From Symbiodinium microadriaticum (taxonomy: Eukaryota; Sar; Dinophyceae; Suessiales; Symbiodiniaceae), in contig LSRX01000675.1 in the NCBI GenBank assembly GCA_001939145.1, positions 36,304 through 100,303 of the forward strand: 64,000 nt of DNA, read 5' to 3'. Position numbers and translations under genes: made by a program. The notes under the pieces were generated by a model. The model was not told the DNA's origin, did not search any database, and worked only from the letters and a program-made list of their open reading frames with translations. Shown here piece after piece: positions 20,010 through 32,931 of this stretch; within the stretch, counting starts at the first letter, position 1; every line of letters starts with the position of its first letter.

Positions 20010-22370
20010 CAAGTTCTTGAGTGCAGTGCTCCTGCGCCCAAACGCAGACGTCTCAACTGCAAACAAACTGCTTGTATCGACCTTGCTGCTTTGAAAGGCT
20101 CTGGGACCTTTACGTCTACTAGGGACCCCCAGAACCAACTGGCGATCATCAGTGGAAAGGCCTCCAGACCCTCTACCTGCGCGCTCCCTGCTGAGAGCGT
20201 CGATGATGGAAACTTGGATGTGCCTCAATACCTGTGCCTCAATACCCAATACCTGCCTGACATTGCCCCGTTCCTGCGGCAGGGTAAATGCAGGCCTGCT
20301 GATTCCAAGATGCCGTTGACAACGGTCAGGCTGAACAAGCGTGGATTTGCAAGTTGTGCGACCTCAAGATCAAGGTTCCCCCACGCCTCGGGGCCCGAGA
20401 CTCTCTTACAAGACTGATTGATGCACACAAGAATCAGCGCCACCCCGGACAGAGAGATCAATTCGACAGGCTCGGTCGTTCGACCTTGATTGTCACTACG
20501 TACGCCAACCTCCCTGAAAGTCAAACTGCTTGGGAATGCCCCATTTGTTATGGAGGCCCTCATCAAATGGCATCATGAAGCTAGCGTGGCCTCTCACTTC
20601 ATCTCCAGGGACCCTGGCACGACTCCTACTCAGGCCTACAGGCTCAAACAGAAGGATCCGAAGCGTAGGTCTAGGATGCACGCTAGAGGGAAGAAGGTTG
20701 GTAGCTTCAAGACCCAACAGGCCCTGAAATCTCTTGAAGAGCTGAAACAGCACTCAGGCCATGATTTGGCCTACCTGCGTGTCAAAAAAGATAGCAACAA
20801 AGAGCCCCGAAGCTTGAGCCACAACCTCGTGCTTGTTTGTGCTTGCTGTAGACGAAAAGGAAGCCCAAAATCGTTTTCGGACAAACCTTGCTCCACCACG
20901 ACGCAAGCTGTACCTAAGGTTTTCTATGCTTGGCTTCAGAAATGCTGCAAAGAGCACTCTGAAAACACGCAGACCATCAGAGAGGCTCTCAAGCTTTCTG
21001 ATGCCGAAGCCTCTGGGACTTTCTTCAAGCAGCATCCGTTTTTCAGGTCTGCTGCATGTTTTGCGGCCAATCTAAGCCTTAAACCGTTCGAAGGATTGCG
21101 CGTTGATGACAAGTCAAAAGCTCAGAAGCAGCCGTTTGGGCACTACACTTGCTTGAGATGCTGGAGAACCACCCCTCAGGGTAGCTCGAAACTCTGAGGC
21201 GTGCGCTACAGATTGACGCCAGGCTCTAAGTGCTCAGGTTCGAAGCTGGGACCAGACAGTCCGTCCCAGCAAAGCAGCTTGGCCGCAAGGTCTGGGGGGT
21301 TACTCTGAAGCATGCCAATCGATACTTTAATAAGCTAAGCAGGAAAGCTCTCGTCGCATTTCCACTGTCAAGCCGCGTAGGAAGCGTGAGAAAGGCCGCA
21401 AGACCCTAGGCTCACCTCAGGAGCCAAGCAAAGCCAGTAACATGAGGCTGGGAGGACACCGTGGGGATCGAGTAGGCGAAGCTCAGCACCCTGGCTTCAC
21501 AAGCCCTGCAAGCCTCCTAGGTCTCCTCCTAAACCTCCCATGCGCTTAATCACTTGTAAAACTTGTAATTGTACGGATTTCGGTCTGCCCTGGACCTTGC
21601 TGTTAGTCACCTGCAGGAGATGAGGCTGCGGCGCGCAGTTCAAAAGAGAGGCTTCAAGGTCTTCTACACGATAGGAGAGCCCAAGGACAATGGGTTCGGT
21701 GTTCCCCGTGAAAGGTGGGGTTGCTTGGCTATTGTTGACAAAAGACGTCAGGTTAGGTTCCTCAAAGATTTGTTGGAGTTCATTTGCAGGTCAGTTGTCT
21801 CCAGGTTGAAGGGTGGTCTATTGCTAACTTCTATGCTCCTGTTAGGACACGGGGCTGCTGCTGAAGCTGAGGTTTGCGAATCTCTCCTAGACCTACTCAG
21901 GCTGAGTCATGGCGAGGTGATGGTGACTGTCGCTTGGCCAACAGATTCATCCGAGGTATCCTTCTCGGTGGCTGGTCTCACTTGCAGCTCCTCGCCACGC
22001 GACACTTGCTGTCGGCCGTCATGGCCTCTAGCGACAGAAGCAATCAGAGATGGAACGGCCATCGGGGTCATTCGGTCCATACCTTGTGTGGGTCTTTGAT
22101 CGACCTTTGTGAGGGTTGGAGGGCTCACCATTTTGATAGGTTTCTGCAATCCGATAGACGTGAGAATGCTGATTGGCATTCTATTGCTGATTGGATGCAG
22201 CAGTTCCGTAAGGTTGCTCTTGAGCTCGGTCCGTCGCTCTGCTTTCCGCCGCTAGCCCAGCTTGGCGAACACCAGGCTCTGAGGACCGTTGCACATGGGG
22301 ATGTGGCGACCGTGGCTCGTGGGACCATGTCTGTTGGCAGTGCCGTTGAGGCCCTCTACTCTTCGTAAGC
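20010..22370 (+). pseudogene. Decayed retroelement: zinc-finger protein then EEP endonuclease-like frames
   Basis: Successive + frames carry a basic patch SAPAPKRRRLN (about 20030), a finger WICKLCDLKIK with downstream LIDAHKNQRH (C-x2-C ... H-x4-H, about 20342-20440), and a 236-codon frame with a CACCRRKG motif (20490-21197). From 21590, VSHLQEMRL then RWGCLAIV then, in another frame, WSIANFYAPVRTRG (about 21812-21855) resemble the LQExRL, GGxAI and NxYAP blocks of endonuclease/exonuclease/phosphatase nucleases found in non-LTR elements. Several frame changes and stops show it is dead. The segment to ~24100 stays weakly coding-like, but I find no reverse transcriptase motifs. Confidence 0.4.
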
Positions 22371-24380
22371 CTAGGTCACCGTTCATGTCACGACTTGGTG
22401 GTGTTTGACCACGCACCAGGAATCGGCAGTTTTCTCAGGACGTCCAGGCTTGGCTGGTCACGGTTGCTAAGGATTTGAAAGGACAGGCATGGGCCTGTCT
22501 CATGGTCCTTGGCTCTTTGGCAGGTCAGTGATGAGGCTTCGCCTCGTCTCTGTTGTGGAGACTCGTTCCCTTACTAGGTGGCAGTGCTCGCCATCGCCTT
22601 TGGGTCACTACGGGTCAGTGAGCACCACGTACCTTGGTCGAGCTGAAGCCCAGCTCTTCGTCTTCTTGACGTTCCAGGGATTCCAGGTGATCCCAAGGTA
22701 CCAGGTTGCGGGTCTGGACTGGCAGGGAGTGCAACCTCTTTTTCAGCAGTTTTCAGCCCTTGTCATGGAGGCATCGATAAGGCGCCGTTCACCAATCCAA
22801 ATTTACGACGACGAAAACCACGTGATGAGTCTTCGTGGAGGGCGTGTCCGAGTTCACGCGAAGACGGGTGTGGCGCCGTCTCCACAGGGAAGTCCCTCCA
22901 AGCGCTGCAGTGCGCCTTCGAGGCCCGTTTCCAGGACTCTGCTGTGGGCTGATTATGTTGCTGTTGCGCTCCGCTGGTGCAGTCACAGCCGCACCGCAAC
23001 TGCAATCGCATCATGCCGAAATGCCCCTAGCTAAACATGACTTCTCGCATGCAGCTGTCTTGACGGAGGGATGGTGCTCTCAAGATGAAGGTCCTGCTCA
23101 AAGTGGCAAGGTTTTCGTGGCTTGGGTCACTTTAGGTTGCTGGGTAGTCGGTCTCCTGCTGACAGTTCGCTTGGTGGAGTGGCCCCTACCGAAGCCACCG
23201 AGCAGGTTTTACGAGCCAAGCAGTCCGAAAAGACTTCAGTGCGTCTCTGTCACCAAGGCCGTGGTCGCAGACAGTGTGTTGCGGCTAGGCGGGTAGGTGA
23301 TAGACATGTTGCTTGGGGTCGGCATTGGATCAAAGCTCTGCTGCCAGGAGCCGCTCTACACACAGTTGAAGGCGCCAAGTGCGCCTGTAGAGGGCCCGAC
23401 GAAACGGGTGTTTTTAGCAGGCGCGCTTAGAGGTGGTGGTGGCCAAGGCCCCTGACGGCCAACTAGATGACTTGCGCTCAACGCCAGTCCGCCATCTCGC
23501 CCCAAGTTGCAGCAGGCCAATGTGCGCATCGGGCGGCCTTTGTGCCTTCGGGGAGGATAGTAGCTTCCGTCTAAGGCAGTTGGGTCTGCAGAAGTTTCAA
23601 GGCAGCCGTTCTGTCCACCGGCCTGGTGTCCTTGAAACTGGGACACGAGTTCGGCAAGTGCCTGAAGGAGGCGTTCGTCTCGCTTCCGAGCTGTGGCGTT
23701 AAAGCCTCCTTCATGACTGAAGCCAGCCTGCTTGCTGATCTCGAAGCGGGGAAAACCCAGACGGGGATCGTGTCTTGGGTTCATGACTCTGCAAGTGTTC
23801 TGGCTCTCCAAGAGCTCGCACAGGTTCACAAGATTACCAAAGCCTTCGCTTTGTTAGTCACTGAGGCTGTCGAGGGCAGCAAGGATAGGATGTTTGTAGT
23901 CCGCTAAGGTCTGAAAGGCCAGGTCAAGAAGCTGCACGTCGCAGCTCTGGCCGGTTCACTGCCAGCCGTCCCGCGGGAGCCGGTTGTCAAAAGTACTGCT
24001 GAGCCGACCGAGGTCAAGCTCACGACTTTTCGCATAAGCATTCCAGAAGTGCTTGTCACCAGGTCAGTGGGCTGCAGTGCAGAAGTCTCCAGGAAAGGCT
24101 GCCTCAACGCTCTGTGATGGGGTCCATGTTCACTCCACATACGGATGGCTCTGCAGCCAGCATACCTTGAGCTTGAGATTGTAACTTGCTTTCTAGGTTG
24201 TGCCACGTGTGCACGGCTGACCCTTGACTAGTGTAGCTCTTTGAGTTGCAGGCCTGTGGCTGGACGGTCAGCGCGCCCCTTCGTCGGGACTGGGAGAGCG
24301 CGAACTCGCAAACCCGTAAAACAGCGGGGGGGGGCCTGTGCGAGATTGCTTTTGCAAGTCCGGTAAAGCCGGGTTCACAT
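22371..24380. other. No recognisable gene
   Basis: Open frames up to 181 codons occur on the + strand (22489-23034), and a 94-codon frame lies at 23626-23907. None shows a domain I know. They may be the tail of the decayed element to the left. Confidence 0.3.
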
Positions 24381-24387
24381 AGCATCA

Positions 24388-24427
24388 GTGTTAGTAATAG
24401 TAGTAATGGTAGTAGCAGTCGTAGCAG

Positions 24428-24464
<37 letters not shown>

Positions 24465-24472
24465 AGCAGCAG

Positions 24473-24513
<41 letters not shown>
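24388..24513. repeat. (TAG)n trinucleotide microsatellite, interrupted
   Basis: AGT/TAG repeats with GCA, TCG and CAGCAGGAG interruptions. Long frames here, such as poly-Ser, poly-Val and poly-Thr, are repeat artefacts. Confidence 0.9.
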
Positions 24514-24666
24514 CGCGCCCTCCCCCCACCAACTACCTCTGCTACAAACTCTCTTGAGAGCACATCCGCTTCACTCGGTATTTAATGTACGTTCGTGGTG
24601 TCGTACCACTTCTTCTTGCCGCAAAATCCACTCCCGGATGTTGGAAAAATTGGGCTTCGGATTGGG

Positions 24667-24667
24667 N
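24667..24667. other. Assembly gap (single N)
   Basis: A lone N sits exactly at the left edge of a microsatellite, a typical place for assembly failure. Confidence 0.95.
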
Positions 24668-24717
24668 AGTAGTAGTAGTAGTAGCAGTAGCAGTAGCAGT
24701 AGCAGTAGCAGTAGCAG

Positions 24718-24752
<35 letters not shown>

Positions 24753-24800
24753 TTATTATGATGATGATGATGATTTGTAGTAGTATGAGTAATAGTCATA
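24668..24800. repeat. (TAG)n / (CAGTAG)n / (ATG)n compound microsatellite
   Basis: Begins AGTAGTAG, changes to CAGTAG hexamers, returns to TAG, then ends with TTATTATGATGATGATG. The first part strongly resembles 24388-24513, so the two may flank a duplicated or misjoined segment. Confidence 0.85.
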
Positions 24801-26849
24801 GTATTACTTTTCGTATTAGCTAGTCAGCCGTCCGACCCGCTCGCGGCAACCGCGAACATTCTGGGGCTCCCTACAAGAGATGCATGATCAGCCAGAATTT
24901 GCAATCTTTCAATCTGCACACACGTACCGTAAATTACTTGCATGTCGTTCAGGCCACCATCGGCTACACTGGCCCGGGTTGACGATGGCACAAGCGTTTT
25001 GGCAACATATCTTCAGCGCCAATGGGCCAATACCTCGGTCCCACCAAAAACATCATGACATATATGGTCATCCTACACAGGGAGAGAGATGCTGAAACAC
25101 ATTCCAAACTGATTGGTAACACATAACATGGCATACCCGGAACCTTCCAGCACAGGATGCGAAAGCTTGGGCCTAGTTAGAGGGTATACATTAAGCAGCT
25201 GAAACGACTGCTTACGAATGATCGCACTTGTGGACTTGAGCAAGAGCAAGATAGAGCGCCAGACCCTGGAAATAGCTGGCGCACTTCGTACCATCCACAG
25301 CCTCCACACCCCACTGAGGGGGTCTTGCCATAAGCAAGGCCAAGGCACGTGCATCTTGAATCCCACTCCTTGGAGGGAGCAACCGAATACAAGGAGGCGG
25401 TTGAAACGGGCTCCTGCTGACTTCTCTTCCAATGGGCAGTGAGACAAGGAGTGCAAAGGCCCTCCAGAGGGCTTCAGATTCGGAATCCTTACATGGTCAG
25501 AAAATGACTATCACGACAGGCAGCATGCAACAGGCGTTGTCCTCAGACTTCTCCGTGTTTCCACTGCATCGGGCAGTCGATGCCAGGCTGCAGATCTGCA
25601 ATGTTTGATCGCGAAGACGAAGTCGCAAAGTCGGAAGACAGTGATCCGCATCTTATTGTACGTACGGTGTAGTGACGAACTGGCACACTGGCGTTGCATT
25701 CGGACTGATCGGACCAGCCGTTCGCCGGCACAGGTCTCGTACGGAAGGTCCAAGTTGTGTGGCAGATATATTGGAAAAATCAGCTGTCTTGTCCGAGCAT
25801 CGGTAAACAGTGCAATGCTGGTTCTCAAAGTTGTGTGTCGGTAGGGCATCAAAGATGCTCCTGCCAACACAGCGAGATGTCTTAGCTTTCTCCGACCTTT
25901 TCCAGCTAGATGCGGGCGCGAGGGGTGTAGCTCATCGGGAAAGCGTTGCTGTGACGTCGGATGAGGCAGCATGGCCTGCCATGTACAAACAGTGCATCTT
26001 GCTAAAGCTGAAAGATCTGTAGCTGATTTGCGGGATTGTCAAGCTCAAATCCAGGATTCCGTGTGCTCACAGGCAAGTCGTGTCATGTCAGGCTAGTAGT
26101 GGCTGTTCTTCAGTCTTGTGTTCCGCACTGGCTTCCTAGAGCTCTCGATGCTCGCTCGTAGTTGCATTCCTCAATTTGGAAGGACAAGTGAAGAGGTCCA
26201 GGAATGGAAGTGGTGTCGAAAGTCGCAATATGCTCTGCAGTCTGATGTAAACATAGCAGTGGAGGCATCTGCTTTCTTACATGTTTTGAGCACAACCTGT
26301 CTCTGAGGCTGGAGACAACCCCCCCGAGACTCTAATGTTTCACAGGCCGAATCGAGTGCAGCGGCAAGTGCGATGCATACAGGAAAACAAGAGAAGGAGC
26401 TAGTGCCTGGAAGACTCTTCAGCCCTGCTTCTTGAAGGGTAGCTTGCATCGGGCTGCATCTGCCGTTTTGGAGATGCAGCGGTTGGACGGCAAGTGCACC
26501 AGTGCCCAGGCCAGAGTTAGCTGCAAAACCTGCGAACCTGGATGGCCTCAGTGTCACTTGGAAGCACTAGCATTGCTCACCTTGCGTGTAAGCGTAGTGT
26601 CGAGGCACAATGAGTGTAGTGCCGGTCGTATGGTTGAAATTGTCGTCTGCTTGGGATCTGACGTTTGAAAGTCCAAGAGTAATGCATCATGTGGTTCTAA
26701 TTTCTAATCGATGCTCGTATGGGTTCGCAGGGTGGTCCGGAATGTGGTGCATGGTGTGCACGGTGGGGCTTCACTGCGTCCACACTGAAACTCCCTCAGT
26801 CATCATGCGTTCACTTGCAAACTTTGCCGCTGTAGTCACGCGGAATTGC
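24801..26849. other. No recognisable gene
   Basis: Only short open frames. A segment near 25856-26020 on + (LPTQRDVLAFSDLFQLDAG) vaguely resembles an F-box-like start but lacks enough support to call. No tRNA or rRNA is seen. Confidence 0.3.
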
Positions 26850-29800
26850 GAAACAAGCTAGACTCCCTAGACAAGTGGGTGAAGGAGTCGATTGCTTGGA
26901 GCGAGGGCTGATGCGGCATTATTCCAGCCAAGGATGCTGCTGACGAGGCTGCCTTCATGTGAGCTTTGGGAGACTGATGTGGATGGCAACAATGCAACTA
27001 GCAAAGCATAGCAAAGCTCATGACCCGTGTGTTGTTGTTGATTGGAGAGATCGTGTACAGCATGCTGTTGCTGTGACAGGAAGAAGCCGAGAAATGTGTA
27101 TGCCTGAAGTCCATGGTATCTTCTTGTCTGATCTAAACGAAAATGCAGTTTCAATAACAATACGACAGGTTTTGACAGTTTGAGGCGCTTTTGTTGCAAG
27201 TGTTCAGATTAAGCCTTTGGCCTTATCTGAGAGGTGTGGTTCTTGCAAAATGCTGGTTGTCAATGGTAGCTCATCCGCCTGTCATATGTTATGGGTTCGG
27301 CCAACATCCAGGTTATCTCACATCTTCGATGTGTCCTTGAGGGCAGGCGCCAGTTTTCGTCGGAATGTGATTTGTCAGGATGATGATTCAGAGGCGCAGC
27401 TGGTGTGTTCTGAGCCGAAGATGGGGTGTGCGACGGTATCTGAGGAGCCCACCGTCGAAACTTAATAACAAGGTTTTTTTTGACATTTGTGGCGACAAGC
27501 TGGATTCCAGCGAAGCCGATTGAATCAGTGCTAGTCAGCTTTCTTGCTCATAACACTCCAAACGCCAATCCAGCAAGAAGGTGTTGTTGCTTCGCATGGC
27601 AGGGCTCGATTGACTATGTGGAAAGCTGCAGCTTTTTGTCCTGAGCAGACTGCAGTTGTGGGTCGTGCTGCTCAGATGTCAGGTGAGACGGAAGCAGGAG
27701 AACGCCTTGGCTGCACTACGTGCATTAGAGGTCCCAATCCAACATCCGCTTACAGGGGAAGAGGGTGGGTGACTGCAGCTGCAGCTGCCAGCCTTTTCCA
27801 TTCCCTTCGCTCCAGCTTTGCTTGAGATGCGCTGTAAAGAAGTTTGGCGAGAGTTCGCATGTTGTGTCGCTGGAAAGACGGAGGCCTCTTCGCCACAGCG
27901 CATGCTGTCTTCAGACGTTCTTGAAACATGAACCCCCGTGTTGTTGATGATCGGTGTAACAGAATTTGATGGAGTCCTTGCAAGTGGTTCATTGGCAGGA
28001 ATTTGATCGACTTGGTCGTGAAAGAGATGCGATGTTGGCGAAGTGTCTTGCAAGAGCTGTGTCTTTGTAACAGCAGTACAGGAAAGCAGAACTGGTATTT
28101 ACATGTTTTCGGCTCGCGTGATGTGCTGCGCTGGAACCACGCAGGCTCTGTGCTTCCGCTTTGCATGGAGATCAGTTTTCAGGTACCGCCGGAAGTACGG
28201 AGACTGATGGGCACAGAGAGAACTGTTCCGGGCGAAACGGCCAGGAAAGAGGAGGTTTCTCGCGCCAGCACCGGCCGGTGCCAACGCAAAAAAAGCTTCT
28301 CAGCAATGCATGCCTGGGTGCGAGAATCGTAAGAGTGGTTCCGTCAAGTCGAATATTGCATCCATGCAGTTAGAGCCCATTTTGCGAAAATTGTTCCGCA
28401 AATTTTCGGGCACGTGACTTGCTCTGTCAAGCAGTGGGACACATGCATCCTGCCCACGAGCCTCACTTATATTTGGTGTTTTCTGTTCTGCAAAGCCTGA
28501 CGTCAGCCACGCTCTGCAAATCGTTTGCAGCTTTGCGCGGTGGAAGTTCGTGCATTGTGCCTGTCCTATGACTTCCCGGAAGGCCTGGTGCAATCCTGTG
28601 CGGTAGGTCTTCACCTGCACATGCTTTTGTAGGGTCCCTGCAGTTCCTTGTGCCAGCCCCTGGCAAGCAGATGTTTTACTGCAGCACGCCGCATCCTGCA
28701 CCACATGATCGGGCTTGTGCCTGTGTCGTGTCCGCTTGATAGCACTTGTATCGCAATGGGCAAACCAGACTGCAGTTCGACACACGTCTTCCATCATTCT
28801 GATGCTGCTTTCTGGGGCTGACTCCTTCGAGATTTCGAGGCTTGGAAGAATTTGGTGTTGCTGACGGCCGGATGGCAGGCAAGTGTTGCGAGAGACGTTG
28901 GTCACTGATGACGGGGACTTGTATCTGCAGAGTCTGCAGTTATGACCTAGGCAGCATCGCCATGGTTGGGACTGGCATTCGCACTACGAGGCAGCACGTC
29001 GATGTGTGCTAGCGGATGCTACAAGTAGCGGATAGCGACCGAGACGCAGAGTTCTTCGGTACATCAAGAGCTGCTTTGCTTGCAAGAGCCTGGCATGCCT
29101 GGCCTTGCCTAGGCTGGAGGCCTTGGGCTGACCAAATGAAGGCCACTCGAGTTACGAGTTGAGAGGGTGCTCAGTATGATCTCACTGGGACAAGTTCTGT
29201 AGATTTTTGTAGATGCCAACGAACAACACGGCTTCCGATCCTGTCCTTTTCAGGCGATGACGCCAAAGGTCGATTGTCAGCAGGTGGGATTTGTGCCTTG
29301 CAGGCTAAGCTCTGCATCATGCTCTCGTGATTCGTGATCGCCAGCTTGTGTGACGTCTCAGCTGTAGCAATGCGAAACCCTCACAGCTGACAGGCTACAC
29401 AGCACTTACACTAAGCTTCTCTTCACTTACCCAGCTTTCACAGCCGCGTAGAGATATATGCTTTGCACCTTGGCGATGGGCTGTGCCCAAACCCGCCTCC
29501 ATGGATCTTCGGCTTGGGCTTCTCGTTGTTGGCTTCTTTCTTTGCCATGTGGCTTTTGAAGCCTTGAACGAGATGCTGGTTGCTTGGGAGCAACTAGGGC
29601 AAAGCATGATCTGAAGAAATACTTGCCGTTTGCAATGCTTTCGGTTGGTCAAGATCTTGTGGAAGAGTGGAACACCCCAGGGGTCTTGACCACCAGCATC
29701 CCGTGTCGTGGGTTTTGTTGACACTTCGGGCATCTGCACCTTTCAGGTCACGCTGCCCAATGTTCCGCACAGCACCGAATTTGCATTCAGGTCAGATTTG

Positions 29801-30140
29801 CATGCTTGTTGCCGATGCATGGGCTTGTGCAACATGCGGACAAGGCACAGATAGCCACATAGCTCACAGCTACTTGAGAGAACATCTTTAAATTGCAAGC
29901 TCATACTTGTGGCCCATTACATGGCAAGCCTTGTCCCACTGCGACTGGACCAGTTTGGGAATACTGGCTTTATTGCAAGCCAAGCAGAGTTGAGGTGTGA
30001 CCCTTTGGAGTGTTGCTGCGCAGTTTGGTCTTTGTACAATGGCGCCGATGACACGAGCACCGAGGGCCTTATTCACCAAAAGTTCCTGGTGGCCGCTACC
30101 TGGCTCGTTTCAACACTGGATGGAAGTTTACATTGAGCCG
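26850..30140 (+). other. Run of short exon-like segments, possible multi-exon gene(s) of unknown function
   Basis: Several + strand segments of 40-110 nt have coding-like composition, and some sit between an AG and a GT or GC. Examples are KLDSLDKWVKESIAWSE (about 26854), CELWETDVDGNNATSK (about 26960), RRKQENALAALRALE (27683-27730, exact AG/GT borders), KEVWREFACCVAGKTEASS (about 27838), EFDRLGRERDAMLAKCLARA (about 28000), PPEVRRLMGTERTVPGE (about 28181), FEALNEMLVAWEQLGQSM (about 29548) and VTLPNVPHSTEFAF (29747-29790). Their size matches the exons of the eS27 gene at 43.1 kb. I recognise no family and cannot show they belong together. Confidence 0.3.
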
Positions 30141-30540
30141 ACCCAGGACAATCAATGTGCTGCATATTTAGAGGTGCAGGAAACCTTCGGGAATGCAAAG
30201 CTGTTCACAGTATGAACCCGACTGGAATCGAAGCTGTGGTGCCAGAGAACGGCATAGTTCGCAAGTAACATAAAAAAGCCTGTCGAAGTGCCGCAACCTC
30301 CAGGTTCGTCACGGTGTCGTGCATGGTGTGACTCGGTCAAGCATGAAACCCCGAATCGAGCAAAGTTTCTTGCTGGTGCTGTGCGCGTTCTGCCGGCAGC
30401 AGCTAGGTCTGGCCAGTCAAAATCCAGCGAGGAACATTTGATGAGGTCATGCAATAGATGCAGCAGGACCTGTGTCATCAAGTGGCTCATAGGTGCAGAA
30501 CCTTTCTGAATTACGTGGGCGTGTTGCGTGTTCAACTGAG

Positions 30541-32931
30541 GTTTTTGTCGAACGGCTTGTCGCAGTACTCTACACATCACGTGGAGTTCACCGTTAAGAT
30601 TGTGGCCAAAGCTAGCAAGCTGCAGGATTCTTAGCTTTGATCAGGCTTCGTCATCGCTCGAACCACTTCTTCTGAAGCAGTTGTACAGTTGTACTGGCCA
30701 GTCGTCGGCTTTGGCAAGCAGCTTGTAGATACCAAGGGCTGCGCAAGATCCTCCATGAGCGACGAATCACATAGCTAGGTAAGGCTGATGACTTGAAAGG
30801 TTGCCCACAATGCTGATCTCGGGCTTACTGGGCAACTCGAGTCACTTCCAGGCAGCTCCTTACCCTTCAGCACTGGCACTGGCCTTGCTGCTGACTCGGC
30901 CGCTCTGCATCTGGAGGCCTTGGATTATGCAGCAGCTTTGCTACTATGTGTGTCTTGGATGAATGATGTTTGTGCCCACAGCTGACGAACCGACAAGGCG
31001 GTTGGGGTTCATGGCTCTTCGGACCAAGCGGCTCAAGTTGGGAGGGGGGCGCATCGGGCCCCATGATATCGAGGCAGGGACGGCTCTTTTCTCGTATGGT
31101 GGCGGTCGAGCGCCCAACGCGGCGAGCTCCTGGCAGGTGGTGGTGGGCAGCATGGCTTCTGTTTGCTTTTCGCTTAAATCACGAAATAGTTGCAGCACGA
31201 TGTGTCCATGGCATCCAGGTATGTTGGCGCTCGCAGTGTCATGCATGTTCGATGGCTTGGCTTGCCACTGAGAGATCGTTGCAAGCATTCTTGTCAGAAT
31301 TTGTTCGCGGTGTGACCCTCGGATACCCTCTGCAAAGACTTAGGGGAAGTGCGGAATCTGCATGTGGGGCGGGGGCTCGGGGATGGACGGGCGTGCCATG
31401 GCTTTCTGATCTTGCAGTGCTGAAGACTTGCTGTGTGGGAGCTGACAATGCGGGGCACGGACAGTGCAGTGCAGAGAGCTGCAGAAAACCCGTACCATGA
31501 GCTGCAGATAACCAGGCGCACCGCAACATGACACCCAGTCACGCCCACGAAGATGATGAGGCCCACGGTACTAGACCACTATACCTCGGCCCACAATGCT
31601 TCAGAGCAACATGTGCGCGGACGGCGTGGACCGGGAGTGAGCAAGGAGCCAGTTCAAAACTCGGATTGGGCTGATTGTCCAGATTCCACGTTTAAGTCCA
31701 TGCACTTGTCGAGTTGCGGTTCTCGAGGTTCCAAACCTTCAGCAGAAGATCATGCGCACTGGGATTACCTCGACAGAGCTCATGATCCGAACCAACGCCG
31801 TCGGTTCACTGGCAGGCACTTCCTGAGTTGCACAATGCCTGGATCGTTATGGTCCGTGGCGTCCGGGCTAGGACTGAAGTGAGGAAGTGATCAGTAAGCA
31901 ACAGACTTCACGATTTCTTCAGGTGTTGCTGGCATCGTACTGAGTCGGGATGTGATGTCCATGGTTGCCTATGCAGGTGGGAAGCTTTCACGCTGATTGA
32001 GTGCCTGAGTTCGTTTTTGAGCCCACCCATGTCCATGGGGGCTATGTGAATTCCCGTTGTAAGGGGCATTTATGAGTTTGTAGATTCCGGCCGGCCGTAG
32101 CCTGTTGAATTGAAAGACTCCTCGGCCAGCCTTAGCATTAAAGTATTCAATAAAGATCCTACCTATATAAGATAACCTTGCGAAGCGTTGCCTCACCGTG
32201 TCCCCGAAAGGCGTTGGAGAGATTTATTGACTCGGTGGTCGTGGTCTCCTGTCCGTCCAACTTGGCGTTGAGCAGTATGTCTTTCAGGGGTTCAAGGCAT
32301 CCTGCAAGATTCTAAAGGGTTGATCTGCTATCCCGCTGCAAAAGGCCAGCAGCCAGAGCTGTGGTGGCTCATCCCGTCGATCGGGTTGTCCTTGGCAGGC
32401 CGGTTTTCGCAACTCAAGCGTGCTTTTCAGTGTGGGGGCTGGGGGGGACGGCCGTCAGAATGCGAGCTGCAGGCAGTGTTCTATGCTACACCGACCTGGT
32501 GGCCCATGCTGGATCTGTGGCGGCAGTGGGAGTGGCCACGCTTCGCAAGAGTGCCTCGTTGCTTCTTTCGTTACCTGGCTACCTAATGCCTCCAACGACT
32601 TACCTACTCTACATACTTACAGTCGCTCTCGTGCGAGCTGAGGTATTTCTTGTTTCCAGGAAAGCCATTCAGTACTCTAAGTGGGCTTGGGCTCCTGGTC
32701 CTTACACTGGGCCTTCTTCTGGCAGAACGCCGTGCAACATCGCGCAGCAGAGCACAAGGCTGCTGCCATTCCGGGCAATTCTATTACTTGAGCTCAGTTC
32801 TCTGTTGGTGCAGTCCTGTGCAGGGTAGGGGCCGGGGCATTTGCAACCTGTCAGGCGGCAATGGCAACGAAAGGAATGAGAAAGAACACACTGCTCTGGC
32901 TGGCAGCTGGGGCCAGAGCAAGGCAGACTAA
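30541..32931 (+). CDS. SLC35/UAA-type nucleotide-sugar or PAPS transporter, short exons, 5' end not found
   Basis: Segments read in order as a drug/metabolite-superfamily transporter of the UAA type, which exchanges nucleotide-sugars or PAPS across Golgi/ER membranes. Proposed exons: 30541-30621 (FLSNGLSQYSTHHVEFTVKI, KASKL); 31074-31125 (GTALFSYGGGRAPNAA); 31219-~31258 (MLALAVSCMFDGL); ~31743-31815 (KIMRTGITSTELM, TNAVGSLA); 31923-31976 (VAGIVLSRDVMSMVAYA); 32473-32577 (YTDLVAHAGSVAAVGVATLR, KSASLLL); 32660 onward (GKPFSTLSGLGLLVLTLG, then LLLAERR). Phases join correctly at GC-AG 31126-31218, GC-AG 31816-31922, GT-AG 31977-32472 and GC-AG 32578-32659. The RK in ATLRKSAS is a family hallmark. 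The frame of the last exon stops at 32931, which may be too far. Earlier exons, and one between KASKL and GTALF, remain unidentified. Substrate unknown. Confidence 0.55.

Noticed and set aside
24104-24823. Poly-Leu, poly-Ser, poly-Thr or poly-Val frames
   Set aside because: Products of (TAG)n microsatellites and an N.
25915-25985. tRNA-like GGTGTAGCTCATCGGGAAAG
   Set aside because: Only the D-arm-like part matches; no anticodon arm, TTCGA loop or acceptor stem follows.
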